Below are positions 52,039 through 61,357 of a DNA stretch of 64,000 nt, piece after piece. The translations under genes and the position numbers were made by a program. This DNA comes from Polaribacter vadi. Its GTDB lineage: Bacteria; Bacteroidota; Bacteroidia; Flavobacteriales; Flavobacteriaceae. Location: positions 3,276,001-3,340,000 of the forward strand of contig NZ_CP017477.1 in assembly GCF_001761365.1 (NCBI RefSeq), given 5' to 3'. Under the pieces are notes generated by a model. It searched no databases. It saw only the letters and a list, made by a program, of their open reading frames with translations, and was not told the origin of the DNA. Positions within the stretch are counted from its first letter, which is position 1. The number at the start of each line of letters is the position of its first letter.

Positions 52039-54210
52039 ATGAAAAAATCAAACAAATCTGAAGTAGGTGAAGCAATTGATAGAGTAGAAGGTCATTTAAA
52101 AGTAATGGGAAAAGCTACCTACGCAAGTGAATTTAATGTGCCAAATAAAGTTTACGGACAAGCAATTAATAGTACAATAGCTAAGGGAGAAATAATTTCT
52201 ATTGATGTAAGTGAAGCAGAAAAACAAAAAGGTGTCTTAAAAATTATTACCTATAAAAATGCTGAAAAATTAAAAACATTAGAAGGTAAGTTACCAGAAA
52301 TTACAACAGATTCAATAGCACCTGTTCTACAATCTAATAAAGTAAATTATTATGGAGAATATGTTGGTTTTGTGGTTGCAGAAACTTTTGAGCAGGCTCA
52401 ACATGCAGCAAGATTAGTCAAATTTAAATATAAAGAAGATAAAAATGCGATTATTAATTTTGAAAAATCCAAATCGCAGGCATTTCTGCCAAATGAAGAT
52501 TCTGATTACGAAAGAGGAAGTATAGAAAAAGGATTATTGCAAGCAGATAAAATTGTAGAACAAACTTATGTTACACCAATAGAGCATCATCATCCAATGG
52601 AATTACATGCAACAATTGCAAGTTGGGATAATGGAGGTGTTTTGGTTTATGCAAGTCAGCAGATTGTGGATGATGCAGCAATTTCAATTTCAGCAACCTT
52701 TCAAATACCAAAGAAAAATGTACGAGTAATTTCTTCATTTGTAGGTGGAGGTTTTGGTTCTAAATTAAATTTAGAACGTCATGTTATTTTAGCAGTAATG
52801 GCATCTAAAATGATTGGAAAACCAGTGCAAGCAACTGTAACAAGAACACAGATGTTTACAAACACAGGAATGCGTCAAAAGAATGAACAGACAATGAAAG
52901 TTGGAGCTAAAAAAGACGGAACATTAACAGCACTATATCATGATACACTTTCTCATACTTCAGCCACGCAAACATATCAAGAGCAATGTGGTTTGGTAAC
53001 AAAAATGTTGTATAATACACCAAATAATAAAGTGTTACATCGTTTAATTTCTATGAATTTGCAAACGCCATTTTCAATGAGAGCTCCAGGAGAAGCTACA
53101 GGGAGTTTTGCTCTTGAGTCTGCTATGGATGAAATGGCTTGGCAATTAAAGATGGATCCCATTGAATTTAGAATTAAAAATGATACACAAAAAGATTTAT
53201 TAGAAGATAGGCCTTTTTCATCAAGACTTTTAACTGAATGTTTGCGAATTGGAGCAGATAAATTTGGGTGGAAAAATAGAAAAGAGCAACCTAGAACTAA
53301 TCAAAATGGTAACTGGCTAATTGGGTATGGTGTAAGTGCAGCTTCAAGAAATGCACCCTATCAAAAAACATTTGCTAAAGTAATTTTGGATTTAAAAGAG
53401 GATACTGTAAAAGCAACTATTCAAATGGATGCAACTGACATTGGAACAGGAAGCTACACTATTATTGCCCAAACAGCAGCACAATATTTAGATATACCAG
53501 TCGAATATGTTTTTGTAGAATTAGGAGATTCAGATTTTCCTGTAACACCAGGTTCAGGAGGTTCTTGGGGAGCAGCTTCCTATTGTAATGGAGTAAGAGC
53601 AGCTTGTGAAAGTGCAATTACAACTTTAAAAAACAATAGAAATATTAATCAAGATGAAGAAGTTTCTGTTGCAGATTTATTAAGAAGAAATCAAATTACT
53701 ACCTTCGAAGCAGAAGGAATGGCTGAACCTTCAGCAGAATTTGAAAAATATTCAATTTATTCTTTTGGTGCAAATTTTACAGAAGTTTGGGTAGATAAAG
53801 ATACAGGAATGTATAAAATAAAACGAATGGTAAATGTTGCATCAGCAGGAAAAATATTAAATCCAAAAACTGCTTATGGGCAAATTATTGGTGGTTTAAC
53901 AATGGGTGCAGGAATGGTAATTGCAGAAAAGACGGAAGTAGAACCTAATTTTGGAAATTTTATAACACGTTCTTTTGCAGATTATCATGTTCCTGTAAAT
54001 TTAGATATGGCAAATACTGATGTTATCTTTTTACCAGAAGAAGATGAAATAGCAAATAAAACGGGAATTAAAGGAGTGGGAGAATTAGGGATTACAAGTG
54101 TTGCTGCATCTATTACCAATGCTCTATTTAATGCAACAGGAAAACGAATGAGAGAATTGCCAGTTACACCCGATAAATTAATGATGGCTAAGGTTGAAGC
54201 TGGTATTTAG
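52039..54210 (+). CDS. Molybdenum hydroxylase molybdopterin-binding subunit (PaoC/YagR-like)
   Basis: A 723-residue catalytic subunit. It starts with 'GEAIDRVEGHLKVMGKATYASEF' (aldehyde oxidase a/b hammerhead) and has Mo-cofactor-binding blocks 'SFVGGGFGSKL', 'SMRAPGEATGSFALES' and 'GSGGSWGAASYCNG'. The catalytic base is the Glu in 'KGVGELGIT' (about Glu682). PaoABC in E. coli is a periplasmic aldehyde oxidase that detoxifies aromatic aldehydes; the substrate here is unknown. It lies 28 nt after the FAD subunit. No PaoD/XdhC-like chaperone is seen next to it. Confidence 0.93.
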   Translation: MKKSNKSEVGEAIDRVEGHLKVMGKATYASEFNVPNKVYGQAINSTIAKGEIISIDVSEAEKQKGVLKIITYKNAEKLKTLEGKLPEITTDSIAPVLQSNKVNYYGEYVGFVVAETFEQAQHAARLVKFKYKEDKNAIINFEKSKSQAFLPNEDSDYERGSIEKGLLQADKIVEQTYVTPIEHHHPMELHATIASWDNGGVLVYASQQIVDDAAISISATFQIPKKNVRVISSFVGGGFGSKLNLERHVILAVMASKMIGKPVQATVTRTQMFTNTGMRQKNEQTMKVGAKKDGTLTALYHDTLSHTSATQTYQEQCGLVTKMLYNTPNNKVLHRLISMNLQTPFSMRAPGEATGSFALESAMDEMAWQLKMDPIEFRIKNDTQKDLLEDRPFSSRLLTECLRIGADKFGWKNRKEQPRTNQNGNWLIGYGVSAASRNAPYQKTFAKVILDLKEDTVKATIQMDATDIGTGSYTIIAQTAAQYLDIPVEYVFVELGDSDFPVTPGSGGSWGAASYCNGVRAACESAITTLKNNRNINQDEEVSVADLLRRNQITTFEAEGMAEPSAEFEKYSIYSFGANFTEVWVDKDTGMYKIKRMVNVASAGKILNPKTAYGQIIGGLTMGAGMVIAEKTEVEPNFGNFITRSFADYHVPVNLDMANTDVIFLPEEDEIANKTGIKGVGELGITSVAASITNALFNATGKRMRELPVTPDKLMMAKVEAGI

Positions 54211-54237
54211 TTTTAAAACATATTATTTTTTATCAAT

Positions 54238-55407
54238 CTAAAAAAGTAAAAAAGAAATTACAAATAGAAACGATACACCAATTCCAGATACTATCATATA
54301 GCTGATGTTTAGTAATAGAAATTTCATAATTGTTTTAAAATATCCTTGTTGATAAAATTTCTTCATAGCAATAATTAAATACAAAAGGAATAAGACAATG
54401 AATACCCAGATTTCAGGTTTTAATGTGCATAATTTCAATAATAAAAAGATCGTAAAAAGCATAAAGAAAACTGTTTGTACATGAAAAACAAAAATTAAAT
54501 GATCTACATATGTATATTTTCTTCTGATGTAAAAGAGTCTTAAAAATAGCGTAAAAAAAGGTAAAAAGATAAATAAAGCAATAGAGCCATAAGATAATAC
54601 TTGACTAAGAAATTGATCTCTACTCTCCTCATTTTTTGAGATTGAATATAAACTTCTTGCCTTTGTAAATAGAAATCGATTCGTAAAGTTTTTTTCATAT
54701 CCTAAAGAATCTAAAGCAACATCTATTTTAGTGTCTGGATATTTTTTAGCGTATTTTGCAAACTTGTCTATTCTATTTTTTCCGTCAAAATTAAAAGTTA
54801 AATTGTTCTTATTCTCTTTAAAATTTGTGGTGTCTTTGGCTTCTTTTTTTACTTCTTCTATAATTCTCTTTTTTGCAGATGCAGGAATAGGAATAAAAGA
54901 TTTATTTAGATCCTCATCTAATTCCTTAATTATTGAATCTATTTTTTCTTGGGTTGGTGGTTCTTCTTTTTTATATTTTGAATCTGTATTTTTTTTAAGT
55001 ACATTCGTTATATCTGCCTTGCTTTCATCTGCTAACGCTTCGTATTTATCAATTGATTTCGATAAACCAACAATCAAGAAAAAAATAATAGAAACTGTTA
55101 AATAAAAACGAAATGGATTGGAATAACGTTGTCTTTTACCATCAATATAATCTCTAGAAACTTTACCAGGATTTATTAAAAGAGGAATAATTGTATTCCA
55201 GAATTTGGCTTCAAAATTAAATAAGCCGTTAAAAACTTCATGTATAAAACTTTTAAAGGTAATTTTATTGCCTTTGTTTGCTTGGCCACATTCAGGACAA
55301 AATTTTTCATGTCCATTAAAAGGATGCCCACAATTTAAGCAGGCAGCATCTTTAATTTTAGCGACTTTATTTTTTGTTTTTTTTAGTTTGATACGATTGG
55401 TGTTAAT
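54238..55407 (-). CDS. DUF3667-family membrane protein, no canonical start codon
   Basis: The minus-strand frame is open from after a stop at 55432-55434 to 54238. It contains the DUF3667 zinc ribbon (CLNCGH then CPECGQ, about 55341-55285) and family text 'NPGKVSRDYIDGKRQRYSNPFRFYL', then a coiled-coil region and about four C-terminal membrane segments. No ATG, GTG or TTG precedes the zinc ribbon; the first TTG is at 55077, in the middle of a membrane helix. The ATT at 55407 ('INTNRIKLKK') overlapping the apaG end is the most plausible start, giving 389 residues. The gene could instead be silent. Confidence 0.7.
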   Translation of the reverse strand: MNTNRIKLKKTKNKVAKIKDAACLNCGHPFNGHEKFCPECGQANKGNKITFKSFIHEVFNGLFNFEAKFWNTIIPLLINPGKVSRDYIDGKRQRYSNPFRFYLTVSIIFFLIVGLSKSIDKYEALADESKADITNVLKKNTDSKYKKEEPPTQEKIDSIIKELDEDLNKSFIPIPASAKKRIIEEVKKEAKDTTNFKENKNNLTFNFDGKNRIDKFAKYAKKYPDTKIDVALDSLGYEKNFTNRFLFTKARSLYSISKNEESRDQFLSQVLSYGSIALFIFLPFFTLFLRLFYIRRKYTYVDHLIFVFHVQTVFFMLFTIFLLLKLCTLKPEIWVFIVLFLLYLIIAMKKFYQQGYFKTIMKFLLLNISYMIVSGIGVSFLFVISFLLF

Positions 55408-55769
55408 AGTTGAAAAGTGGGAATTGTAACTTTAAAATGCTCTAAAGTTTTAGTGTTTTGCATCGTATAAAAACCTTTCATAGAACCTATGTTAGATTCT
55501 AAAAAACAGCCAGAGCTATAAGAATACGTATCATTTGGTTTTAAAATTGGGGTTTGCCCAACCACACCTTCACCTTCTACAATTTCAGTTTTGTTAAGCG
55601 AATCGAAAATTTGCCAAAAACGATCTGTTAATTTTACAGTTTGTTCAGAATTATTTTCGATAGTTATAAAATAGGCAAAGACATAATACAACCTGTTATT
55701 TCTATAACTTGTTCCATTATATTTTGTTTCTACAATAATTTTTATGCCTTTTGTAATTTGCTCTACCAT
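55383..55769 (-). CDS. apaG: ApaG family protein
   Basis: A 128-residue ApaG, a small FN3-like fold protein linked to Co2+/Mg2+ efflux and, in other bacteria, to diadenosine tetraphosphate metabolism. Motifs: 'VETKYNGTSYRNNRLYYVFAYFITIENNS', 'LTDRFWQIFDS', 'VEGEGVVGQTPILKPNDTYSYSSGCFL' and 'GSMKGFYTM'. Length is standard. Its end overlaps the probable ATT start of the DUF3667 gene in a different frame. Confidence 0.93.
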   Translation of the reverse strand: MVEQITKGIKIIVETKYNGTSYRNNRLYYVFAYFITIENNSEQTVKLTDRFWQIFDSLNKTEIVEGEGVVGQTPILKPNDTYSYSSGCFLESNIGSMKGFYTMQNTKTLEHFKVTIPTFQLLTPIVSN

Positions 55770-55817
55770 GAAAGGTAAATGTAGTTTTTTTGTTTAAAAA
55801 ACACAAATCATTTTTCT

Positions 55818-57035
55818 TTACCTATCTTGATTATAAAAACCTGTGCCAATTCCTATGACTCTATCATATAATCCACCCAAAGGTTTAAAATAAGTGATGA
55901 CAGTATATTGGTTTTCAGTTTCAAAAAAAGTACCATTTATTTCATTGGTGTCAACTTTGTTAAATTTATCAACAGTTGCAAACGTATAATTGTAAAAACC
56001 TTGTTTCATTAAAATAGCTCCTTTGTAACTTTTATCTTCAAAGTCATATACTAATTTAGTTTCTTCTTCAATTTCAAAATTATTGAAAGCACCATACACA
56101 TGTACACTTTTATCTAAAAAAGGGGCGTCTGCATATAAAGTAAAGTGCATCATAGCATAATCTGCTTCAGTATTAGGAGTGTTTCCTTCTAAAGTTCTAA
56201 ATACAAATTGTCCATTTATATCAGGATTAAATCTATATTCTAAATCAGGATTATAGGTGTAGGGATATAAATAATGATGAAAAACATCCCTCATTTCTAT
56301 ACGAACTACATTTAAACTTTTATTTCTGATGAGTTTGGTATCAAAATTTAAATATTCGTTTCCTCCCCAAAAATTAGTCTTGTTTGTATACGTGTACCTT
56401 AATTGGTTTTGTTGAAAAAAAGTAGGTTGTAAATCTGTAATTTTTTCATTCCAATTCTCGTTTTTAAGAACCACAACATTCACCTCTTGTCGTGGATTGT
56501 TAATTCTTATATTTGGGTGGTTTATTGTAAACTCTATAGTTTGTTGTGTATTGGTAGTTTTTGCATTTCTACTTCTAGTAGCTTGAACACCAATAGTAGC
56601 AGCGTTTTCATAGAGCACAAATCTTCTAGTAAAAACAACTTCATCATAATCATCTAAAACAGATAAAAGATAATTTCCACTTTTAGTAATTACAGTATTT
56701 ACATTCGGAATTTTAACTTCATAATGCGTGTAATTTTGAAAAGTATTAAAAGAATTGGTAATATTTATAATGGAGTTTTCGTCGAAACCATTTATATATT
56801 GGCTAGAAAGTAGTCTGCTTTTTTGCCAATCATGTGTCATGTGTTCTATTTTATATCGATATTCTTTACTGTCATTTTCTAAATCATCAAAAGACAGTTG
56901 TAAAACAGTACCTAAAGGAACAATTGCTGAGTAGTTGTTTTCTTGCAAAGGTCTTAATTGAATTGATTTAATATTTTGAGCATCTATTTTAATCCATATA
57001 AAAAGGAGTGCAATTAGTAAAGTTTTTTTCATCAT
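55818..57035 (-). CDS. T9SS plug protein (DUF5103)
   Basis: A 405-residue exported protein (signal peptide 'MMKKTLLIALLFIWIKIDAQ'). The text 'IKSIQLRPLQENNYSAIVPLG', 'EYRYKIEHMTHDWQKSRLLSSQYINGF', 'VQATRSRNAK' and 'DINGQFVFRTLEGNTPNTEADYAMMHFTL' is that of DUF5103, the family that plugs the SprA translocon of the type IX secretion system in Flavobacterium. It fits the T9SS-dependent protease at 41978. It lies 48 nt upstream of apaG on the same strand. Confidence 0.88.
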   Translation of the reverse strand: MMKKTLLIALLFIWIKIDAQNIKSIQLRPLQENNYSAIVPLGTVLQLSFDDLENDSKEYRYKIEHMTHDWQKSRLLSSQYINGFDENSIINITNSFNTFQNYTHYEVKIPNVNTVITKSGNYLLSVLDDYDEVVFTRRFVLYENAATIGVQATRSRNAKTTNTQQTIEFTINHPNIRINNPRQEVNVVVLKNENWNEKITDLQPTFFQQNQLRYTYTNKTNFWGGNEYLNFDTKLIRNKSLNVVRIEMRDVFHHYLYPYTYNPDLEYRFNPDINGQFVFRTLEGNTPNTEADYAMMHFTLYADAPFLDKSVHVYGAFNNFEIEEETKLVYDFEDKSYKGAILMKQGFYNYTFATVDKFNKVDTNEINGTFFETENQYTVITYFKPLGGLYDRVIGIGTGFYNQDR

Positions 57036-57175
57036 AATTACAAAAATATCAAATTTTAAGCCAAAAATATAATATCTGATAATATTTGATTTTTCGCTAA
57101 TTTAGAATTAGTATAAATAGTATTTCTTTAACAAGATTACATCATATTTATATTAAAAATAGTTGCTAAAAACCG

Positions 57176-57183
57176 TAAATTTG
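57176..57183 (+). promoter_or_regulatory. -7 box of the nqr operon
   Basis: TAAATTTG fits TAnnTTTG and lies 37 nt before the nqrA ATG at 57221. At the -33 position there is TTA (57153-57155) instead of TTG. Confidence 0.55.
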
Positions 57184-57220
57184 CATGATTTTTAAAGATA
57201 ACTAACAATTCCAAATTACT

Positions 57221-58570
57221 ATGTCAAAAGACATTCGTATTAAAAAAGGCTTAGATATTAAGCTTGTTGGCGAGGCAGAAAAAACAACTACTAATATTCC
57301 TTTAAGTAGTGTGTATGCTGTAAAGCCAGAAGATTTCCACGGAATTACACCTAAATTATTGGCTAAAGAAGGCGCAAACGTTAAAGCAGGACAAGCATTG
57401 TTCTATGATAAAAACGATGAGCGAATTTTATTTCCAAGTCCTGTTTCTGGTACAGTAACAGAGGTTTTACGTGGAGCAAGAAGGAAAATTTTAGCAATTA
57501 AAATTAATGCTGATGCAACTATTGAGCATACAGATTTTGGTGTAAAAAAGCCATCATCTATGTCTTCAGAAGATGTGAAATCGCATTTATTTTTATCAGG
57601 TTGCTGGCCATTTGTAAAACAACGTCCTTATGATGTAATTGCAAACCCAAACCAAGCACCAAAGGCAATTTTTATTTCTGCAAGTAACACAGCACCTTTA
57701 GCTCCAGATTTATCTTACACTTTAAAAGGTAGAGAGTTAGAGTTGAAAGCTGGTTTAGAGGCTATTACCAAATTAACAGAAGGTAAAGTTCATGTTGCTG
57801 TAGGTAAAAATGAAGGTTCTTTTTTTCAAGGAATTTCTGGTGTTGAATTACATACAGTTTCAGGGCCACATCCAGCAGGAAATGTTGGGACTCACATTGC
57901 AAAAATAAATCCTATTAATAAAGGCGAAGTTGTTTGGACTTTAAAGATTGAAGATGTTTTAGTAATTGGAGAGTTGTTTTTAACAGGTAGGTTTAATCTT
58001 ACAAGAACAATTGCTTTAACAGGTTCTCAATTTAGTAAACCACATTATGTAACTGTAATTGCAGGTGCTACAATTGCTGATGTTATTGCAAAAAATGCAG
58101 AAACTACTGGAACTAGAGTTATAAGTGGTAACGTACTTTCTGGAAAAGAAGTTAAAGAAAATGACTTTTTAGGGTATTATGATAACCAAATTACTGCAAT
58201 TCCTGAGGGAGATGATTATGAGTTTTTTGGATGGAATAAGCCTGTTTTTAATAAAATATCAACATCAAGAGCACTTACTTTTTCTTGGTTAACGCCAAAT
58301 AAAAAATACGATTTAGATACCAACACAAATGGAGAGCATAGAGCTTTTGTTGTAACAGGTAATTACGAAGAGGTTTTTCCTTTAGATATTTATCCAATGC
58401 AATTGTTAAAAGCATTTATGTATAAAGATTTAGATGAAATGGAAGCTTTAGGTGGTTATGAAATAGCTCCAGAAGACTTTGCATTAACCGAATTTGTATG
58501 TGTTTCAAAGCAACCACATCAAAAAATAATTCGCGAAGGTTTAGATTTAATGAGACAAGAATTAGGATAA
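57221..58570 (+). CDS. nqrA: Na+-translocating NADH:quinone reductase subunit A
   Basis: A 449-residue NqrA, the peripheral quinone-related subunit on the cytoplasmic side of the NQR complex. Characteristic text includes 'IKKGLDIKLVGEA', 'PKLLAKEGANVKAGQALFYDK', 'HFLFLSGCWPF-like SGCWPFVKQRP' and 'LDLYPMQLLKAFMYKDLDEME-like DIYPMQLLKAFMYKDLDEME'. Length matches known NqrA (446-450). It heads a six-gene operon in the standard order A-F. Confidence 0.97.
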   Translation: MSKDIRIKKGLDIKLVGEAEKTTTNIPLSSVYAVKPEDFHGITPKLLAKEGANVKAGQALFYDKNDERILFPSPVSGTVTEVLRGARRKILAIKINADATIEHTDFGVKKPSSMSSEDVKSHLFLSGCWPFVKQRPYDVIANPNQAPKAIFISASNTAPLAPDLSYTLKGRELELKAGLEAITKLTEGKVHVAVGKNEGSFFQGISGVELHTVSGPHPAGNVGTHIAKINPINKGEVVWTLKIEDVLVIGELFLTGRFNLTRTIALTGSQFSKPHYVTVIAGATIADVIAKNAETTGTRVISGNVLSGKEVKENDFLGYYDNQITAIPEGDDYEFFGWNKPVFNKISTSRALTFSWLTPNKKYDLDTNTNGEHRAFVVTGNYEEVFPLDIYPMQLLKAFMYKDLDEMEALGGYEIAPEDFALTEFVCVSKQPHQKIIREGLDLMRQELG

Positions 58571-58574
58571 GATT

Positions 58575-59813
58575 ATGAGCTTAAAACAAAACTTACATAA
58601 TTTAAAGGAAAAATATAAAGGAACAAAAATGGCGCCTGCATTTAATGCAATCCATACCTTTTTATATTTACCAAACGAAGTTACTCATGGAGGAACTCAT
58701 ATAAAAGCTGCAGACGATTTAAAGCGTACAATGAATATTGTAATTATGGCTTTAATTCCATGTTTGCTTTTTGGAATATTTAACGCAGGTTATCAACATT
58801 ATGCAGCTATAGACGCAGCAAAAGGTGTTATTAGAGAAGCTTCTCTTTTTGGCAATTTTATCAATTGGGATAATTTTGTGGTTGGAGCTTGGACAGTTTT
58901 ACCTTTAGTACTAGTTTCTTATGGAGTTGGTCTTTTAGTAGAATTCATTTTCGCTGTTATAAAAGGGCATGAAGTAGAAGAAGGGTATTTAGTTACAGGA
59001 ATGTTAGTTCCTTTAATTGTACCTGTAGATATTCCTTTATGGATGTTATCAGTAGCCGTTATTTTTGGTGTTGTAATTGGTAAAGAAGTTTTTGGTGGTA
59101 CAGGAATGAATATTCTAAATCCTGCATTAACAATTAGAGCTTTCTTGTTTTTTGCATATCCAACTTGGATGTCTGGAGATAAAGTTTGGGTTCATGAAGC
59201 AGTGAGCAGAACAGGAACTGCAGATGCAATTTCTGGAGAAACTGTTTTAGGAGCATACGCACAAAATTCAAATTTACCTGAATTAGGAAATAGCGTTTTA
59301 GCAGGTGTAGATAAAATGGACATGTTTTTTGGTTTTATGCCAGGTTCTGTTGGTGAAACTTCTAAAATTCTAATTATTTTAGGAGGTTTGTTTTTAATTT
59401 ATACAAAAGTTGCAAGTTGGAGAATTATTCTTTCTGCAATTGTTGGTGCATTAACAATGGGATTAATTTTTAACGGTGTTGTAAACGCTGGTTGGATTAC
59501 AGATACTAGTAAATTCTTTGGATTAATGAGTGTTCCTTTCTGGCAACATTTAATTATAGGAAGTGTTTTATTTGGTGCTGTTTATATGGCAACAGATCCT
59601 GTTAGTGGTTCACAAACAAATAAAGGAAAATGGATTTATGGTTTCTTAATTGGTTTTATATCAATTATGATACGTGTATTTAATCCTGCATATCCAGAAG
59701 GAGTATTTTTAGCAATTTTATTGATGAACGTATTTGCTCCAACAATCGATCATTATGTGATTCAAGGAAATGTTAAAAGAAGAATGAAACGTTTAAAAGC
59801 AAAAACAGCTTAA
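58575..59813 (+). CDS. nqrB: Na+-translocating NADH:quinone reductase subunit B
   Basis: A 412-residue integral membrane subunit with about ten transmembrane segments, which carries covalent FMN and riboflavin and takes part in Na+ transport. The FMN-attachment Thr lies in 'ADAISGETVLGAY'; Vibrio has SGAT at this motif, here SGET. Other conserved blocks are 'EEGYLVTGMLVPLIVPVDIPLWM', written in two parts here, and 'GGTGMNILNPALTIRAFLFF'. Starts 4 nt after nqrA. Confidence 0.97.
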   Translation: MSLKQNLHNLKEKYKGTKMAPAFNAIHTFLYLPNEVTHGGTHIKAADDLKRTMNIVIMALIPCLLFGIFNAGYQHYAAIDAAKGVIREASLFGNFINWDNFVVGAWTVLPLVLVSYGVGLLVEFIFAVIKGHEVEEGYLVTGMLVPLIVPVDIPLWMLSVAVIFGVVIGKEVFGGTGMNILNPALTIRAFLFFAYPTWMSGDKVWVHEAVSRTGTADAISGETVLGAYAQNSNLPELGNSVLAGVDKMDMFFGFMPGSVGETSKILIILGGLFLIYTKVASWRIILSAIVGALTMGLIFNGVVNAGWITDTSKFFGLMSVPFWQHLIIGSVLFGAVYMATDPVSGSQTNKGKWIYGFLIGFISIMIRVFNPAYPEGVFLAILLMNVFAPTIDHYVIQGNVKRRMKRLKAKTA

Positions 59814-59815
59814 TT

Positions 59816-60616
59816 ATGGCAGCTAACACAGATAGTAATAGTTATACAATAATATTCGCCATTGCAATGGTAATTATTGTAGGATCATTATTAGCATTTA
59901 CAGCATCTTCATTAAAACCTGCAATTAAGGAAAATGAAAGAATGGAAACTCAGCAAAATATTTTGTATGCTATGGGTGTAAATGAAAATGAAGGTACAGG
60001 AGATATTGCCTTTGTATCCACAGATAATGTTGCAAATAAATTTTCTGAAAATATTTCTGAACAATTAGTTTTAGAATATAAAGATGGAAAAATTATCAAT
60101 CAAATGACACGTCAAGAATTTATGGATTCTAAAGACGAAGGAAAAGGAATGGAACCTTATTTAATTGATGTTAAAAAACAGCAAACAAGAGCAAAAGAAG
60201 GCAAATCTAGATTTTTACCTTTATTTATTGGTACGTTAGAAGGTGAAACTGTATATGTAGCACCAGTTAGAGGAAAAGGTCTTTGGGATGCTATTTGGGG
60301 TTATATAGCTTTAGATAAAGATATGGTTGTAAAAGGAACATTTTTTGATCATGCAGGAGAAACTCCTGGTCTTGGAGCTAACATAAAACAACGTTATTTT
60401 ATGGACGATTTTTATGGTGAAAAATTATTAACGGAAGCAGGAGTATTCAAAGGAATAAACGTTGCTAAAGGGAATAACGACCCTAAAAATGAAGATAAAG
60501 ACGATTATGAAGTAGATGCTTTAGCTGGTGCAACAATTACTGGTGATGGTATTTCTGCTATGATAAAAAAGGATTTAAAGTTGTATTTACCATACTTCCA
60601 AAACTTAAAAAAATAA
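59816..60616 (+). CDS. nqrC: Na+-translocating NADH:quinone reductase subunit C
   Basis: A 266-residue subunit with one N-terminal transmembrane helix ('YTIIFAIAMVIIVGSLLAFT') and a periplasmic domain that holds covalent FMN. The flavinylated Thr is in 'VDALAGATITGDGI'. 'GLWDAIWGYIALDKD' and 'HAGETPGLGANI' are conserved. An ApbE flavin transferase is needed and is not in the window. Starts 2 nt after nqrB. Confidence 0.97.
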   Translation: MAANTDSNSYTIIFAIAMVIIVGSLLAFTASSLKPAIKENERMETQQNILYAMGVNENEGTGDIAFVSTDNVANKFSENISEQLVLEYKDGKIINQMTRQEFMDSKDEGKGMEPYLIDVKKQQTRAKEGKSRFLPLFIGTLEGETVYVAPVRGKGLWDAIWGYIALDKDMVVKGTFFDHAGETPGLGANIKQRYFMDDFYGEKLLTEAGVFKGINVAKGNNDPKNEDKDDYEVDALAGATITGDGISAMIKKDLKLYLPYFQNLKK

Positions 60617-60622
60617 TTTAAA

Positions 60623-61267
60623 ATGGGATTACTTTCAAAAAAGGACGCAAAGTTAATTACAGATCCATTAGCAGATAATAATCCAATTACTATACAAGTA
60701 TTAGGTATTTGTTCTGCATTAGCAATAACTGCAGAGTTAAAAGCTTCTTTGGTAATGGGTATTGCAGTATTGTTTGTATTAGGTATTGGTAATGTTGTAA
60801 TTTCTTTAATGAGAAACATTATACCTTCTAAAATTAGAATTATAGTGCAACTAATTGTAGTAGCTGCATTGGTAATTATTGTAGATCAAGTTTTAAAAGC
60901 TTTTCAGTACGAACTGAGTAAAACACTATCTGTTTTTATTGGTTTAATTATAACAAACTGTATAATTATGGGGCGTTTTGAAGCATTTGCATTGGCAAAT
61001 GGACCATGGAAATCCTTTTTGGATGGAATAGGAAATGCTCTAGGATATGCAGTTATTTTAATAATTGTTGGTTTCTTCAGAGAGTTATTGGGTTCTGGAA
61101 CTTTATTTGGAATGCCAGTTTTAGGAGATGCTATCGAAAAAACAGGTTTATATGCAACAGGTTATGAAAATAATGGTTTTATGTTAATGCCTCCAATGGC
61201 ACTAATAATTGTAGGACTTATTATTTGGGTTCAACGTAGCAGAAATAAATCATTAATTGAAGATTAA
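60623..61267 (+). CDS. nqrD: Na+-translocating NADH:quinone reductase subunit D
   Basis: A 214-residue membrane subunit with six predicted helices. It contains a conserved Cys in 'VLGICSALAIT' and in 'IGLIITNCIIMGRFEAFA', the pair that with NqrE binds the intramembrane iron-sulfur centre. 'GNALGYAVILIIVGFFRELLGSG' is typical. It lies 6 nt after nqrC. A 90-nt gap with a hairpin separates it from nqrE. Confidence 0.96.
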   Translation: MGLLSKKDAKLITDPLADNNPITIQVLGICSALAITAELKASLVMGIAVLFVLGIGNVVISLMRNIIPSKIRIIVQLIVVAALVIIVDQVLKAFQYELSKTLSVFIGLIITNCIIMGRFEAFALANGPWKSFLDGIGNALGYAVILIIVGFFRELLGSGTLFGMPVLGDAIEKTGLYATGYENNGFMLMPPMALIIVGLIIWVQRSRNKSLIED

Positions 61268-61322
61268 CACAGAGTATAGTTGTTAATTTATTTCATCATC
61301 TAAAAAAAAATTGAAAAAATAA

Positions 61323-61345
61323 AATACTGAAGTAAAATCAGTATT
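61323..61345 (+). other. Hairpin between nqrD and nqrE
   Basis: Perfect 8-bp stem AATACTGA (61323-61330)/TCAGTATT (61338-61345), loop of 7, no T-run. It lies in the only long gap (90 nt) of the nqr operon and may be a processing or stability element. Confidence 0.45.
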
Positions 61346-61357
61346 AAAATAAAAAAT

